Numbered from the stretch's first letter, positions 33,711-42,958 are shown. The stretch: DNA of 64,000 nt from UBA1227 sp045599345 (GCA_045599345.1 JAZRVV010000052.1:1-64000), one strand, 5' to 3'. A program made the numbers and translations. The notes: generated by a model from the letters alone, not told the origin.

Positions 33711-33875
33711 ATGGATTGCGAAAACTGTATGAACTATGAGTACGATGAGGAGCTCGAGGAATACGCCTGCACCATCAATATGGATGAGGACGAATATGTC
33801 CGCTGGCTCTCAACTAAAAAGTGTCCTTATTTCCGCTTTGGCGACGAATATTCAATCGTTAGGAAACAGAACTAA
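33711..33875 (+). CDS. Small CxxC protein, probable DUF6472 family
   Basis: The 54-residue protein is MDCENCMNYEYDEELEE... with a CxxC near the start and further cysteines at CTIN and CPYF, and it ends YSIVRKQN. The pattern (CxxC, acidic Tyr-rich block, DEDEYVRWLS, CPYFR.GDEY) fits the small Clostridia family DUF6472 as I remember it, whose function is unknown. AGAGGTGA selects ATG 33711. It is 11 bases after azlD and followed directly by a terminator. Confidence 0.72.
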   Translation: MDCENCMNYEYDEELEEYACTINMDEDEYVRWLSTKKCPYFRFGDEYSIVRKQN

Positions 33876-33916
33876 CTCACCGCTCAGTTCGCAGCTGGGC
33901 GGTGAGCCTTTTTTAT
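33876..33916 (+). terminator. Rho-independent terminator
   Basis: Stem CTCACCGC (33876-33883) / GCGGTGAG (33899-33906) with an inner CAG/CTG pairing, then CCTTTTTT. Confidence 0.88.
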
Positions 33917-33962
33917 ACGAATCGTTATTGTATAGATGAAGGTGTCAAACCGCCTGCCGTTG

Positions 33963-33991
33963 TTGATTTACCTTTATAGTTATATTATAAT
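33963..33991 (+). promoter_or_regulatory. Promoter of the ThiF-family operon
   Basis: TTGATT (33963-33968), 17-base spacer, TATAAT (33986-33991). Confidence 0.7.
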
Positions 33992-34030
33992 GTATCAATA
34001 GTATTATTCTTAGGATAATAGGTGTTAAAG

Positions 34031-34693
34031 ATGGAAGAATTTGAGAGAACTGAGCAACTTCTCGGCTCGCTTGAACAACTGAATAATGCCCATGTTGCGG
34101 TGTTTGGCGTTGGCGGTGTCGGCGGATATGTCGTCGAGGCACTGGTGCGCTCTGGCGTTGGCGAGATAACTGTTGTGGATAAGGATGTTGTGTCACCTTC
34201 CAATATCAACAGGCAAATTATCGCACTTCATTCCACCGTTGGCATGCCAAAGGTGGAGGCAATAAAAGCGCGAGCTCTTGATATCAATCCAGATATCAAG
34301 GTTCATACATACGAGATGTTCTTCCTACCTGAGAATGCCTCATCCTTTGATTTTTCAAAGTATGACTATGTGGTTGACTGTGTTGACACAGTTGCTGCAA
34401 AGGTTGAAATAGCAGTAAAAGCATCGGCCGCTGGCGTGCCTGTTATCTCTGCTATGGGAGCGGGCAACAAGCTCGACCCAACAAGGTTTGAGGTCGATGA
34501 TATCTTTAACACTTCCGTCTGCCCACTCTGTAGGGTTATGAGGAAGGAACTTAAAAACAGAGGAGTAGAGGCCCTCAAGGTTGTCTATTCAAAAGAAGAA
34601 CCAGTAAGGACAGAAGGCATCGGTTCGGTTGCTTTTGTCCCATCGGTTATGGGACTTATTATTGCGGGTGAAGTAATTAAATGGCTAAAGTAA
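34031..34693 (+). CDS. ThiF/E1-like family protein, TcdA-type tRNA t6A dehydratase
   Basis: The 220-residue protein has the nucleotide-binding motif GVGGVGGYVVEALVRSGVG and DKDVVSPSNINRQ, the E1-like adenylation site. VDCVDTVAAK and CPLCRVMRKEL follow (one CxxC). Length and layout match the TcdA/CsdL group, which cyclises N6-threonylcarbamoyladenosine in tRNA. ATG 34031 is chosen; a GTG at 34022 is possible. It overlaps the next gene by 13 bases. Its company with a TtcA-like protein supports a tRNA-modification role. Confidence 0.82.
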   Translation: MEEFERTEQLLGSLEQLNNAHVAVFGVGGVGGYVVEALVRSGVGEITVVDKDVVSPSNINRQIIALHSTVGMPKVEAIKARALDINPDIKVHTYEMFFLPENASSFDFSKYDYVVDCVDTVAAKVEIAVKASAAGVPVISAMGAGNKLDPTRFEVDDIFNTSVCPLCRVMRKELKNRGVEALKVVYSKEEPVRTEGIGSVAFVPSVMGLIIAGEVIKWLK

Positions 34694-35937
34694 TAGATAT
34701 AAGTACAGAATTTTTAAAACCATCATTTGATTTAAATGAAGCTATCGCAAGGCGCAGCCTTAAGTTTGCGATAGCCTCAATGAATGCTGCCAAAGATGGT
34801 TACTACTTTGGCGGTCCGTCGAACCTTAATGCGTTTTTTATTGATAACGGATTTCAGAAGTTCCTCCCAAATGAGGACTTTCTTGTAAAGCCAGAGCCAA
34901 CAACTTTTGGTGTTGGCATTGCGAGCAAGGTCATATATGACGGAGCGCACAAGTATACCTTGATTGCGGTTGGACTCCGCGGAGGCGGATATGGTCTTGA
35001 GTGGTGTGGAAACTTTGACCTTGGAGCCACAGGTGACCACCATGGCTTTGAAAACTGCGTTAACAAGGCGTATAGGCATATCTCGCATTACATTGGTCGC
35101 TTTGGGATCAAGGGTGATGTGATTTTGTGGGTTGTTGGCTATTCAAGAGCTGCTGCTACTTGCAATATGCTCGGTGGCAAAATCAATGCAAAACTTTTGG
35201 CTGGCAAACGGCCATTCAAGGGAGTGAATTTGAGGCAGAACAGATGCTTCTTCTACACCTTTGAGACACCACGTGGAGTGTCTCTTGATAAGGCTCAGGG
35301 TGTGTCATATAAAAACATCTTTAACTTTATCAATCCAAATGACATGGTAACTTATATGGGACCAGAGGCTATGGGTTTTGGTCGCTATGGCATCGATGTA
35401 ATCTTACCGGCAAAGTTTACTCTTATTCAGCCACCTGTTAAGCTCCTGTTTGAGCGTAAATCTTGTCCTGAATTTATTGATGAGTTTATGGAAAAACTCA
35501 TAACGTTTGGTGGTCCAAGAGAAGAGGCTGTATTAAGGTTTGAGGCGCTTCAAACGCTAATCTATGGCATCTTTAAGGCAAACGAAGAGAGCAAGAATGT
35601 CAGCCTTATGAGGTATGTTGGGCTCGGTGCCGCTGAAAATGCCAATGATTGGATTAGGTTCATTGTATCTGACAATACCGACGATTTGATCAAGGCAATT
35701 CGTGATTCGATTGCCGATACCTTCTCACTTAGTAAGCTCAATGGCGTAACAATCGCCAATACATATCCACAGATAGATATGCTACTTGACTTTTTGAAGG
35801 ATTTTGTTGACAGTGATCCAGAACTTTTCGAGATTATGATTGTCAACTTAAGTGGCATACTTGATACACACGACTATGCAAAAGTAGAGAAGATTTTTGA
35901 GGAACTCCCAGCGAGTTTCTTTGATGACAAGGAGTAA
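34681..35937 (+). CDS. Lipase-like alpha/beta hydrolase, intracellular
   Basis: The 418-residue protein has a nucleophile elbow VVGYSRAAATCNMLGG near residue 157, comparable with GHSRGA of class 3 lipases. LRGGGYGLEWCGNFDLG precedes it and FINPNDMVTYMGP follows, where the catalytic Asp region is expected. There is no signal peptide. No exact family is recognised. The gene overlaps the ThiF gene by 13 bases and is followed after three bases by the TtcA-like gene. Confidence 0.65.
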   Translation: MAKVIDISTEFLKPSFDLNEAIARRSLKFAIASMNAAKDGYYFGGPSNLNAFFIDNGFQKFLPNEDFLVKPEPTTFGVGIASKVIYDGAHKYTLIAVGLRGGGYGLEWCGNFDLGATGDHHGFENCVNKAYRHISHYIGRFGIKGDVILWVVGYSRAAATCNMLGGKINAKLLAGKRPFKGVNLRQNRCFFYTFETPRGVSLDKAQGVSYKNIFNFINPNDMVTYMGPEAMGFGRYGIDVILPAKFTLIQPPVKLLFERKSCPEFIDEFMEKLITFGGPREEAVLRFEALQTLIYGIFKANEESKNVSLMRYVGLGAAENANDWIRFIVSDNTDDLIKAIRDSIADTFSLSKLNGVTIANTYPQIDMLLDFLKDFVDSDPELFEIMIVNLSGILDTHDYAKVEKIFEELPASFFDDKE

Positions 35938-35940
35938 TTT

Positions 35941-36801
35941 GTGGGACGAGAACTTAGTAAGGCGCAAGAAGTAGAGCGCAGTATTATTAAGAAATATCGC
36001 AAAGAACTTTGGAATCCATTCATAGCGGCTGTCAAGCGCTATGAACTTATAAATGAGGGCGATAAAGTTGCGGTTTGCATAAGCGGTGGCAAGGATTCTA
36101 TGCTTATGGCAAAGCTCATAGAGCAACTTCATCGCAATAGCGAAGTACCATTTGAAATGGTCTTTATCTGTATGGACCCTGGTTACAACCGTGAGAACAG
36201 GGAGCAGATAGAGAAAAATGCAAAGCTTTTAAACATTCCAATCGAGTTTTTTGAGACTGATATATTTGACTATGCAAATAAGCAGGAGAAGAACCCTTGT
36301 TATATGTGCGCACGCATGAGACGCGGGCACCTCTATTCCAAGGCAAAATCCCTTGGCTGCAATAAAATAGCGCTCGGACATCACTTCTCCGATGTTATCG
36401 AGACGACTGTCCTCGCGATGTTTTATGGCGGCCAGCTCCAGGCTATGCCACCGAAACTTCGTTCCACGAACTTCCCTGGCATGGAGCTTATCCGCCCTCT
36501 CTATTGCATCCACGAGGACGATATCATTGCATGGAAGAATTATAACAATTTGGAATTCTTGCAGTGTGCATGTCGATTTACTGAAAACACCGAGTCGGGT
36601 ATTGACGACTCGAAACGTCGCGAAATCAAGGAGTTGATTCGCGAACTTAAAAAGACAAATCCAAATATCGAAAATAGTATATTTTCGAGTATTCACAATT
36701 GTCAGCTTGATACTATGGTAAATTACAAATCCCAAGGAAATGAGTACCTCTTTGCTGACAGGTTCAACGCAAAAGAAACAGGAGACGACGATGAACAATA
36801 G
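35941..36801 (+). CDS. TtcA family tRNA 2-thiolation-type PP-loop protein
   Basis: The 286-residue protein has the PP-loop motif VCISGGKDSMLM near residue 45, CYMCARMRRGHLY (CxxC), GHHFSDVIETTVLAM, and a later CACRFTEN that supplies another cysteine pair. This set fits TtcA/TtuA-like ATP pyrophosphatases with an Fe-S cluster. The start GRELSKAQEVERSIIKKYRK is typical of the Clostridia branch. The start codon is GTG behind AAGGAG. The exact tRNA position thiolated is not deducible. Confidence 0.86.
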   Translation: MGRELSKAQEVERSIIKKYRKELWNPFIAAVKRYELINEGDKVAVCISGGKDSMLMAKLIEQLHRNSEVPFEMVFICMDPGYNRENREQIEKNAKLLNIPIEFFETDIFDYANKQEKNPCYMCARMRRGHLYSKAKSLGCNKIALGHHFSDVIETTVLAMFYGGQLQAMPPKLRSTNFPGMELIRPLYCIHEDDIIAWKNYNNLEFLQCACRFTENTESGIDDSKRREIKELIRELKKTNPNIENSIFSSIHNCQLDTMVNYKSQGNEYLFADRFNAKETGDDDEQ

Positions 36802-37654
36802 AGCACAAGAACTTAAAAATAAAATAGCATCAAAGGAGAGGCTAATTCTTGATGGTGCAATGGGTACAGAGCTTTTCAAGCACCCAGAGTATTCGTCAAA
36901 GGATGCGTCTCTTATCAACTTGACACATCCAGAGATAGTGACAGCAGTTCACAAGTCGTATGTGGACGCAGGGTCCAATCTCATTATTGCTAACTGCTTT
37001 GATGTCAATCCTGATAAATATGAAAACTATGAGGAGATAATTGCGGCTGCAATTAAGAATGCAAGGGCAGCAACAGAGGGCCATGATGATTGCTATGTTG
37101 GTCTTGATATGGGCCCTGTTGGTAAACTTATGCGTCCTATGGGACTTCTTCGCCCAGAAGAGGCTTATGATATCTTTACCAAGGTTGTAAAGTGTGGCAT
37201 TCAAAATGACGTCGATTTCGTAATCATCGAGACAATGATTGATGACGCCGAGACAAGGGAAGCGTTAAAGGCTGTCAAGGACAACTGTGATTTGCCAGTC
37301 ATTATTTCAAACTCATACAACCAGCGTGGCAGACTCTTTACATCTGGTGCAACACCAAGCGATATGATCAAGATTGCAGAGGAGTATGGCGCTGATGCAA
37401 TTGGTACTAATTGCTCATTTGGTCCTGATTTGATGCTCCCAGTTGTCAAGATGCTTGCACAGGGTACCGACCTTCCAATCTGGGCAAAGCCAAATGCCGG
37501 CTTGCCAGAGGAAGTTGACGGCGAAATGGTTTATAACATCGGCGTTTCTGAATTTGTAGATTACATGAGACAAATTGTTGATTGTGGCGCAACACTTATT
37601 GGTGGCTGTTGCGGTACATCACCTGAATTTATTAAGGCAATAAAGGAATTATAA
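36791..37654 (+). CDS. Homocysteine S-methyltransferase family protein
   Basis: The 287-residue TIM-barrel enzyme has LILDGAMGTELF near the start. The zinc ligands are present: Cys in IGTNCSFGP and the pair in IGGCCGTSPEF at the C-terminus. This is the homocysteine-binding module found in BHMT, MmuM and the N-terminal part of MetH. The methyl donor is not fixed. An earlier frame start is inside the TtcA-like gene; AGGAG fits ATG 36791, giving an 11-base overlap. Confidence 0.87.
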   Translation: MNNRAQELKNKIASKERLILDGAMGTELFKHPEYSSKDASLINLTHPEIVTAVHKSYVDAGSNLIIANCFDVNPDKYENYEEIIAAAIKNARAATEGHDDCYVGLDMGPVGKLMRPMGLLRPEEAYDIFTKVVKCGIQNDVDFVIIETMIDDAETREALKAVKDNCDLPVIISNSYNQRGRLFTSGATPSDMIKIAEEYGADAIGTNCSFGPDLMLPVVKMLAQGTDLPIWAKPNAGLPEEVDGEMVYNIGVSEFVDYMRQIVDCGATLIGGCCGTSPEFIKAIKEL

Positions 37655-37655
37655 A

Positions 37656-40103
37656 ATGAAACAGTACAACGTTACAGGAATGAGTTGCGCTGCGTGCCAA
37701 GCCCGTGTGGAAAAGGCAGTAGCAGGTGTGCCTGGCGTTGATAGTGTCGCAGTATCGCTACTGACGAACTCAATGGGCGTTGAAGGCAGCGCAAAGGATA
37801 AAGATATAATAAAGGCAGTGGAGGACGCCGGATACGGCGCATCACTGATGCAGGATGACGAGTCGCTTCTTAATGACACAGAGACCCCAAAACTTATTAG
37901 ACGACTGATAATTTCTGTCCTCTTATGCATTGTTTTGATGTACTTCTCGATGGGCGCATCTTTTCTTGGTGTGACCATAAGGGGAATAATACAACTCGCG
38001 CTTGCGTTAATTACAATGGTGGTCAATCGCAAGTTTTTCATAAGCGGTTTTAAGGGCATAATTCATGGTGCGCCAAATATGGATACGCTAGTAGCACTAG
38101 GCTCTGGCACATCCTTTGTCTATAGCACATATCTGCTTTTTAGTGGCACGTCTGATATGTTCTATTTTGATTCTGCCGCAATGATTTTGGCGCTCATCAC
38201 AATAGGCAAAACACTGGAGGCCAAGTCAAAGGGTAGGACAACCGATGCGCTAAAAACACTGATGAGGCTTGCGCCTAAAACAGCGACGCTGATAAGGGAT
38301 GGCGCAGAGGTAGAGGTGCCAATAGAAGAGGTCAAGGTTGGCGATATTTTCATAGTTCGCCCAGGCGAGCAGATTCCACTTGATGGCAAGATTATAGAGG
38401 GCGTCACATCGGTCGATGAGTCCGCATTTACTGGTGAGAGTTTGCCAGTGGACAAGACAGTTGATGACTTTGTCTGTGGTGCATCCTTTAACAATCAAGG
38501 CTTTATCAAATGTACAACAACCCGTATTGGTAAAAATACGACGTTTGAGCAGATAATCAAGATGATGTCGGATGCTGCAATGACCAAGGCACCGATATCA
38601 AAGGTTGCAGATAGGGTATCTGCAATATTTGTTCCAGTTGTAATTGCGATAGCAATTATCACAGCGGCAATATGGTTAATCCTTGGACATCCAATCAGCG
38701 AAGCTATCATTCGTGGTGTGTCGGTTCTTGTTATAAGCTGTCCTTGTGCACTTGGACTTGCGACACCTGTCGCAATTATGGTCGGCAGTGGTGTTGGTGC
38801 CAAAAACGGCATTCTTTTCAAGACTGCCGTGTCACTCGAAGAGGTCGGCAAGGCAGACGTTGTTGTCCTTGACAAAACTGGAACCATTACTGAAGGAAAG
38901 CCCGTAGTTACGGACATTATTCCAAATAGAGTAAGTGAAGAAAGGCTACTTTCTGTGGCCTATTCCATAGAGAAATTGAGCTCGCATCCGCTGTCAAAAG
39001 CTATAACTTTAGCGGCAGCGAGCAAGAATGTAAAGGTATTGAACTTTACAGACTTCAAAGAAGTGCCTGGAAATGGCTTAACTGCGACAACTGCGGAGGT
39101 TAATCGCAAGGTCCATATGTACGCAGGAAGCAGGAAGTACATAAGCGAGATTGCGAACGTAACAGATGACATCAAGCACAAGTGTGCTGACCTGTCATCC
39201 GAGGGCAAAACACCAATTCTCTTTGCCGAAGGAAAAGAGATACTTGGAATCATTGCTGTTGCTGACAGGGTCAAACCTGATAGTGAGAAGGCAATAGGAC
39301 TCCTTAGGGAAATGGGAATCAAGGTTGCTATGCTCACTGGTGATAATGAGCGCACAGCAAACGCGATTGCAAGTAAGGTCGGTGTTGACGATGTCATCGG
39401 AGGCATCTTGCCTGATGGCAAGGCTCAAGTTGTAAAGCAGTTCAAGAGTCAAGGCAAAGTATTGATGATTGGCGATGGCATTAACGACGCTCCAGCGCTT
39501 GCAATGGCCGATATGGGCATTGCGATTGGAGCTGGTGCCGATGTCGCGATAGATGCTGCTGACGTAGTCCTTATGAGCGGCAGCCTCCTTGATGCTGTTG
39601 CCGCCATACGGCTTTCACGTCAGACGCTTCGCAACATACACCAGAATCTCTTTTGGGCGTTCTTCTATAACGCCCTTATGATTCCTCTCGCAGCGGGCGC
39701 GTACACAGCCCTTCTTGGCTGGACGCTAAGCCCTATGATCTGCGCCGCTGCTATGAGTCTTTCGAGTTTCTGCGTTGTGATGAACGCACTTCGCCTCAAC
39801 CTCTTTAAGGTCTACGGCGATGGCAATAAAAATGCCCCTTTGACAGAGGGACTAAATTCGTCTAATATTGAATTAACACCTAAAGGAAGCGAGGCGGCTT
39901 TAATGGAAAAAACAATTCATATTGAAGGCATGATGTGTCCACACTGTGAAGCAAATGTCAAGGGTACACTCGAGGCTTTTGATGAGGTAATCGAAGCGGT
40001 TGTATCACACGAAGCTGGCACAGCTATTGTAAAGCTCAGTGCTGACATAGATGACGCAAAGCTTAAGGAAGCAATTGAAGCGAAAGGATACAAGGTGGTA
40101 TAA
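37656..40103 (+). CDS. copA: Copper-translocating P1B-type ATPase with N- and C-terminal metal-binding domains
   Basis: The 815-residue pump has an HMA domain at residues 1-65 (GMSCAAC), eight membrane helices, the metal channel motif SCPCALGLATP, the phosphorylation site VLDKTGTIT and hinge GDGINDAPAL. After the last helix and a linker there is a second HMA domain at about 750-815 (EGMMCPHCEANVKGTL), resembling the chaperone CopZ. ATG 39903 begins this domain and has GAGG eight bases upstream, so a free chaperone could also be made. It exports Cu(I). It starts one base after the previous stop. Confidence 0.95.
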   Translation: MKQYNVTGMSCAACQARVEKAVAGVPGVDSVAVSLLTNSMGVEGSAKDKDIIKAVEDAGYGASLMQDDESLLNDTETPKLIRRLIISVLLCIVLMYFSMGASFLGVTIRGIIQLALALITMVVNRKFFISGFKGIIHGAPNMDTLVALGSGTSFVYSTYLLFSGTSDMFYFDSAAMILALITIGKTLEAKSKGRTTDALKTLMRLAPKTATLIRDGAEVEVPIEEVKVGDIFIVRPGEQIPLDGKIIEGVTSVDESAFTGESLPVDKTVDDFVCGASFNNQGFIKCTTTRIGKNTTFEQIIKMMSDAAMTKAPISKVADRVSAIFVPVVIAIAIITAAIWLILGHPISEAIIRGVSVLVISCPCALGLATPVAIMVGSGVGAKNGILFKTAVSLEEVGKADVVVLDKTGTITEGKPVVTDIIPNRVSEERLLSVAYSIEKLSSHPLSKAITLAAASKNVKVLNFTDFKEVPGNGLTATTAEVNRKVHMYAGSRKYISEIANVTDDIKHKCADLSSEGKTPILFAEGKEILGIIAVADRVKPDSEKAIGLLREMGIKVAMLTGDNERTANAIASKVGVDDVIGGILPDGKAQVVKQFKSQGKVLMIGDGINDAPALAMADMGIAIGAGADVAIDAADVVLMSGSLLDAVAAIRLSRQTLRNIHQNLFWAFFYNALMIPLAAGAYTALLGWTLSPMICAAAMSLSSFCVVMNALRLNLFKVYGDGNKNAPLTEGLNSSNIELTPKGSEAALMEKTIHIEGMMCPHCEANVKGTLEAFDEVIEAVVSHEAGTAIVKLSADIDDAKLKEAIEAKGYKVV

Positions 40104-40574
40104 ATGGCTGAAAAGAAAAATCAAAGCGCACTTCAAGCATTAAAGTTTTTCTTGTTCTCTTGCTCAGCAGGCCTAATCCAGGCCGGCAGCTTTACCTTGA
40201 TGAATGAGGTTTTGATTAAACTCTCATTCTTCCAAAACCTTATGGCAGAGCATCCTGGCTTTGCCAAGATAATGGAAAATGAATATGGCCCAATGTACTT
40301 AATCGCACTTATCCTCTCAGTACTTTGGAACTTTACATTCAACCGTAAGTTCACTTTCAAATCAGCAAATAATGTTCCAATTGCAATGCTCAAGGTGCTC
40401 GGATACTATGCTGTATTCACTCCAATTTCAACAATCCTTGGCAATCATTTCACAGGAAATGGCGTTAACGAGTACATCGTTCTTGGACTTACAATGCTTT
40501 GCAATTTGATTACAGAATTCCTCTTCGACAAGTATGTTGTATTCCGCGACACACTCCATAAAGATGAAACGTAA
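40104..40574 (+). CDS. GtrA family membrane protein
   Basis: The 156-residue protein has four helices in GtrA order: FFLFSCSAGLIQAGSFTLMN, a second helix with LSVLWNFTFNRKFTFK (the conserved NF.RKF.F motif), then two more with LTMLCNLITEFLFDKYVVFRD. The family is linked to glycan or teichoic-acid precursor flipping. It directly follows copA with no gap, so probably cotranscribed; a functional link is not evident. Confidence 0.88.
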   Translation: MAEKKNQSALQALKFFLFSCSAGLIQAGSFTLMNEVLIKLSFFQNLMAEHPGFAKIMENEYGPMYLIALILSVLWNFTFNRKFTFKSANNVPIAMLKVLGYYAVFTPISTILGNHFTGNGVNEYIVLGLTMLCNLITEFLFDKYVVFRDTLHKDET

Positions 40575-40656
40575 GTAGGTGAACAAATCTGTACGGTTGT
40601 ATGGAATTCTCCAGCGTTTATTGTAATTTATAAATAAAATATTCATATAAAAATTG

Positions 40657-40688
40657 ACGACCCTATCAATAGACAGGGTCGTTTTATT
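40657..40688 (+). terminator. Rho-independent terminator
   Basis: Stem ACGACCCT (40657-40664) / AGGGTCGT (40675-40682), then TTTATTT. Closes the 34031-40574 series. Confidence 0.82.
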
Positions 40689-40764
40689 TATAATATAATT
40701 TAATGTGGAATTTTGCAGTTTTGCAATATATTTCGGGAAATAATAAAAGGAGATGATATGTCAA
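40689..40764 (+). promoter_or_regulatory. Upstream region of the aldehyde oxidoreductase operon
   Basis: Overlapping TATAAT boxes at 40689 and 40694 without a good -35 match, and a tandem TTTTGCA repeat near 40712-40726. No known molybdenum/tungsten cofactor riboswitch was recognisable in this short leader. Confidence 0.3.
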
Positions 40765-42681
40765 ATGTCCAAGTACGATGGTTACATGGGTAAGGTTCTT
40801 TTCATAGACCTTAGCAAAAAGACATTCGGAGAATTTCCATGGTCAGATGAAGACAGAAAAAGAACTCTCGGCGGTAAAATAATGGCTGCTGATATTCTTT
40901 ATCATCACATCCGTCCTGGTATGACAGCATGGGATGAGGACAACTGGTTGGTAATTTCAACAGGTCCTTTGACAGGTTGCGGCGTACCAAGTTCTTCACG
41001 TTTTAACATTTCAACAATTTCACCACTTACCGGTGTTTTGACTTCTTCAAACAGCGGTGGCGACTTTGGTCTTATGCTTAAGCGTTGCGGATATGATGCT
41101 GCTATCATCAGTGGTAAAGCAGATTCTCCAACAAGAATTCACATTACAGAGGACGATGTTCAGTTCCTCGATGCAACAGACCTTTGGGGCCTTGAGTGCA
41201 CACCTGCACAGGAAGCTCTTCCAAAGGAATTTGCAAAGCTTGTAATCGGTCCTGCTGGTGAGAACAAGGTTCTCTATTCAGCAGTTTTGTCAGGCGAGCG
41301 TTGCTCTGGCCGTGGTGGTGTCGGTGCAGTATTCGGTGACAAGATGCTCAAGGCTGTTACAGCAAAAGGCTTTAAGCACCCTTCAGTATATGACAAGGGT
41401 GAGCTTGTTAAACTTTGCCGCAAGTGGACAAACAAGATGCGCAACCACGCTATCTCAGGTCGTCAGCTTCCAAAGCTTGGTACAGCTGGACTTGTAAGCC
41501 CAATGGAAGCACGTGGACTTCTTGCTACAAAGAACTTCTCTGATGGTCACTATGAGGACTTCGATATGGTTTCTGGTGAGACATTGTCAGAGACAAAACT
41601 TCTTAGAAACAGCGGTTGTACAACATGCGTAATGCAGTGCACACGTCGTTGCGAAGTTGATGGTAAGGATGTTAAGGGTCCAGAGCTCGAGATCTTAGGT
41701 CTCATGGGTCCTAACATTTTGAATAACGATCTTCAGAAGATCATTGACTGGAACTATGAGATCGATGAGATGGGCATGGATGCCATCTCAACAGCTGGTA
41801 CTATTGCATTTGCAATGGAACTCAATGAAAAGGGCCTCTATGATTCTGGTCTTCAGTTTGGTAAGAACGACAACATTTCTCAGATGATTTCTGACATCGC
41901 TCACAGAAAGGGCGCTGGCGATGAACTTGCTAATGGTTCACGCAAGATGGCTGAGAAGTTTGGCGGTATGGACTTTGCTATTCAGTCAAAGGGCATGGAG
42001 CTTTCAGCTTACGAGCCACGTCGTGCAGTAGGTCAGGGCCTCGGTTACGCTACATCTAACCGTGGTGGTTGCCACCTCAACGCTGGTTACCTCGTATTCA
42101 TCGAGGGTCTTGGACTTGACATTGATAACCTTACTCCAAACGGTAAGGGTGCTCTCTGCGTAATGTTCCAGAACCTTATGGAAGCTATTTCAGCTGCTGG
42201 TGTATGTCTCTTTACATCATACCCAATCTTCCCAAGCTATGTATTTGATCATCCAAATGCACCTATTACAAAGGCTGTAACATGGGCATTGCCACACCTT
42301 GGTCCAATCATTAAGATTATGAACCAGCACGGCAACCTTCTTCAGCTTTATATTCCACTTATTCCTCATACAAAGGCTATTGAGCTTGCAACAGGTATGA
42401 GAATGAAGCTCGGCACATACCTCACAATCGGTGAGCGTGGCTGGAATACAGAGCGTGTTGCTAACATGATTCTCGGTCAGGAGCCAGGCGCTGATACACT
42501 TCCTAAGAAGCTTACAGACACATGCCAGGATCCATCTGATGAGAGAACTAAGGTTCCACTTGATGAGATGCTCAAGGCATTCTATGCTAACCGTCAGTGG
42601 AACAACGGTGCTCCAACAGCTAAGGTACTTAAGAGACTCAAGATCGACATCCCTGATGTTGATGTATATCCATACGCATAA
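40765..42681 (+). CDS. aor: Tungsten-type aldehyde ferredoxin oxidoreductase
   Basis: The 638-residue protein starts MSKYDGYMGKVLFIDLS, as AOR family members do. It has the N-terminal pterin-binding region, the cluster cysteines SGCTTCVMQCTRRC near residue 290, with the fourth expected in AGVCLFTSY near 485, and GRGGVGAVFG. AORs interconvert aldehydes and carboxylic acids with ferredoxin. AAGGAG at 40747-40752 is 12 bases before ATG 40765. An ATG at 40753 touches the site, and an out-of-frame ATG at 40758 has better spacing but ends after 11 codons. It is followed by a MoaD-like gene and a polyferredoxin. Confidence 0.9.
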   Translation: MSKYDGYMGKVLFIDLSKKTFGEFPWSDEDRKRTLGGKIMAADILYHHIRPGMTAWDEDNWLVISTGPLTGCGVPSSSRFNISTISPLTGVLTSSNSGGDFGLMLKRCGYDAAIISGKADSPTRIHITEDDVQFLDATDLWGLECTPAQEALPKEFAKLVIGPAGENKVLYSAVLSGERCSGRGGVGAVFGDKMLKAVTAKGFKHPSVYDKGELVKLCRKWTNKMRNHAISGRQLPKLGTAGLVSPMEARGLLATKNFSDGHYEDFDMVSGETLSETKLLRNSGCTTCVMQCTRRCEVDGKDVKGPELEILGLMGPNILNNDLQKIIDWNYEIDEMGMDAISTAGTIAFAMELNEKGLYDSGLQFGKNDNISQMISDIAHRKGAGDELANGSRKMAEKFGGMDFAIQSKGMELSAYEPRRAVGQGLGYATSNRGGCHLNAGYLVFIEGLGLDIDNLTPNGKGALCVMFQNLMEAISAAGVCLFTSYPIFPSYVFDHPNAPITKAVTWALPHLGPIIKIMNQHGNLLQLYIPLIPHTKAIELATGMRMKLGTYLTIGERGWNTERVANMILGQEPGADTLPKKLTDTCQDPSDERTKVPLDEMLKAFYANRQWNNGAPTAKVLKRLKIDIPDVDVYPYA

Positions 42682-42694
42682 GGAGGGGCTTACA

Positions 42695-42946
42695 ATGATT
42701 AAAGTTAAAATGTTTGGTGTTGTTAGACTTGGCTCTGGCGTTAAAGAATTTGAATGCTCATTAAGTGAAGCCCCAACTGTATCAGCATGCTTCGACGTAT
42801 TAAACATCAAGAGTGCTCCAGGTTCTGACAAGTTCACATTTGGTGATTCACAGGTATTTGTAAATCACACACGTACAACTAAGAAGAACTTTGCTCTCAA
42901 AGATGGCGACGAAGTATGGCTTATGTCACCAGCTGCAGGCGGTTAA
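42695..42946 (+). CDS. MoaD/ThiS-like sulfur-carrier protein
   Basis: The 83-residue ubiquitin-fold protein begins MIKVKMFGVVRLG and ends DGDEVWLMSPAAGG, with the C-terminal Gly-Gly used as the thiocarboxylate. MoaD-like genes beside AOR genes are common and probably supply sulfur for the tungstopterin cofactor. AAGGAGG lies 13 bases after the AOR stop region; the ATG at 42695 is clear. Confidence 0.88.
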   Translation: MIKVKMFGVVRLGSGVKEFECSLSEAPTVSACFDVLNIKSAPGSDKFTFGDSQVFVNHTRTTKKNFALKDGDEVWLMSPAAGG

Positions 42947-42958
42947 GGAGGTAGAACC

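Noticed and set aside
36229..36918. Open frame of 229 codons on the - strand
   Set aside because: It opposes the TtcA-like and homocysteine methyltransferase genes, both supported by motifs.
40575..40764. Molybdenum/tungsten cofactor riboswitch before the AOR gene
   Set aside because: After the terminator only about 75 bases remain, too short and without the expected multi-stem layout.
42217..42837. Open frame of 206 codons on the - strand
   Set aside because: It is antisense to the AOR and MoaD-like genes; the product is Cys/Leu/Trp-rich without motifs.
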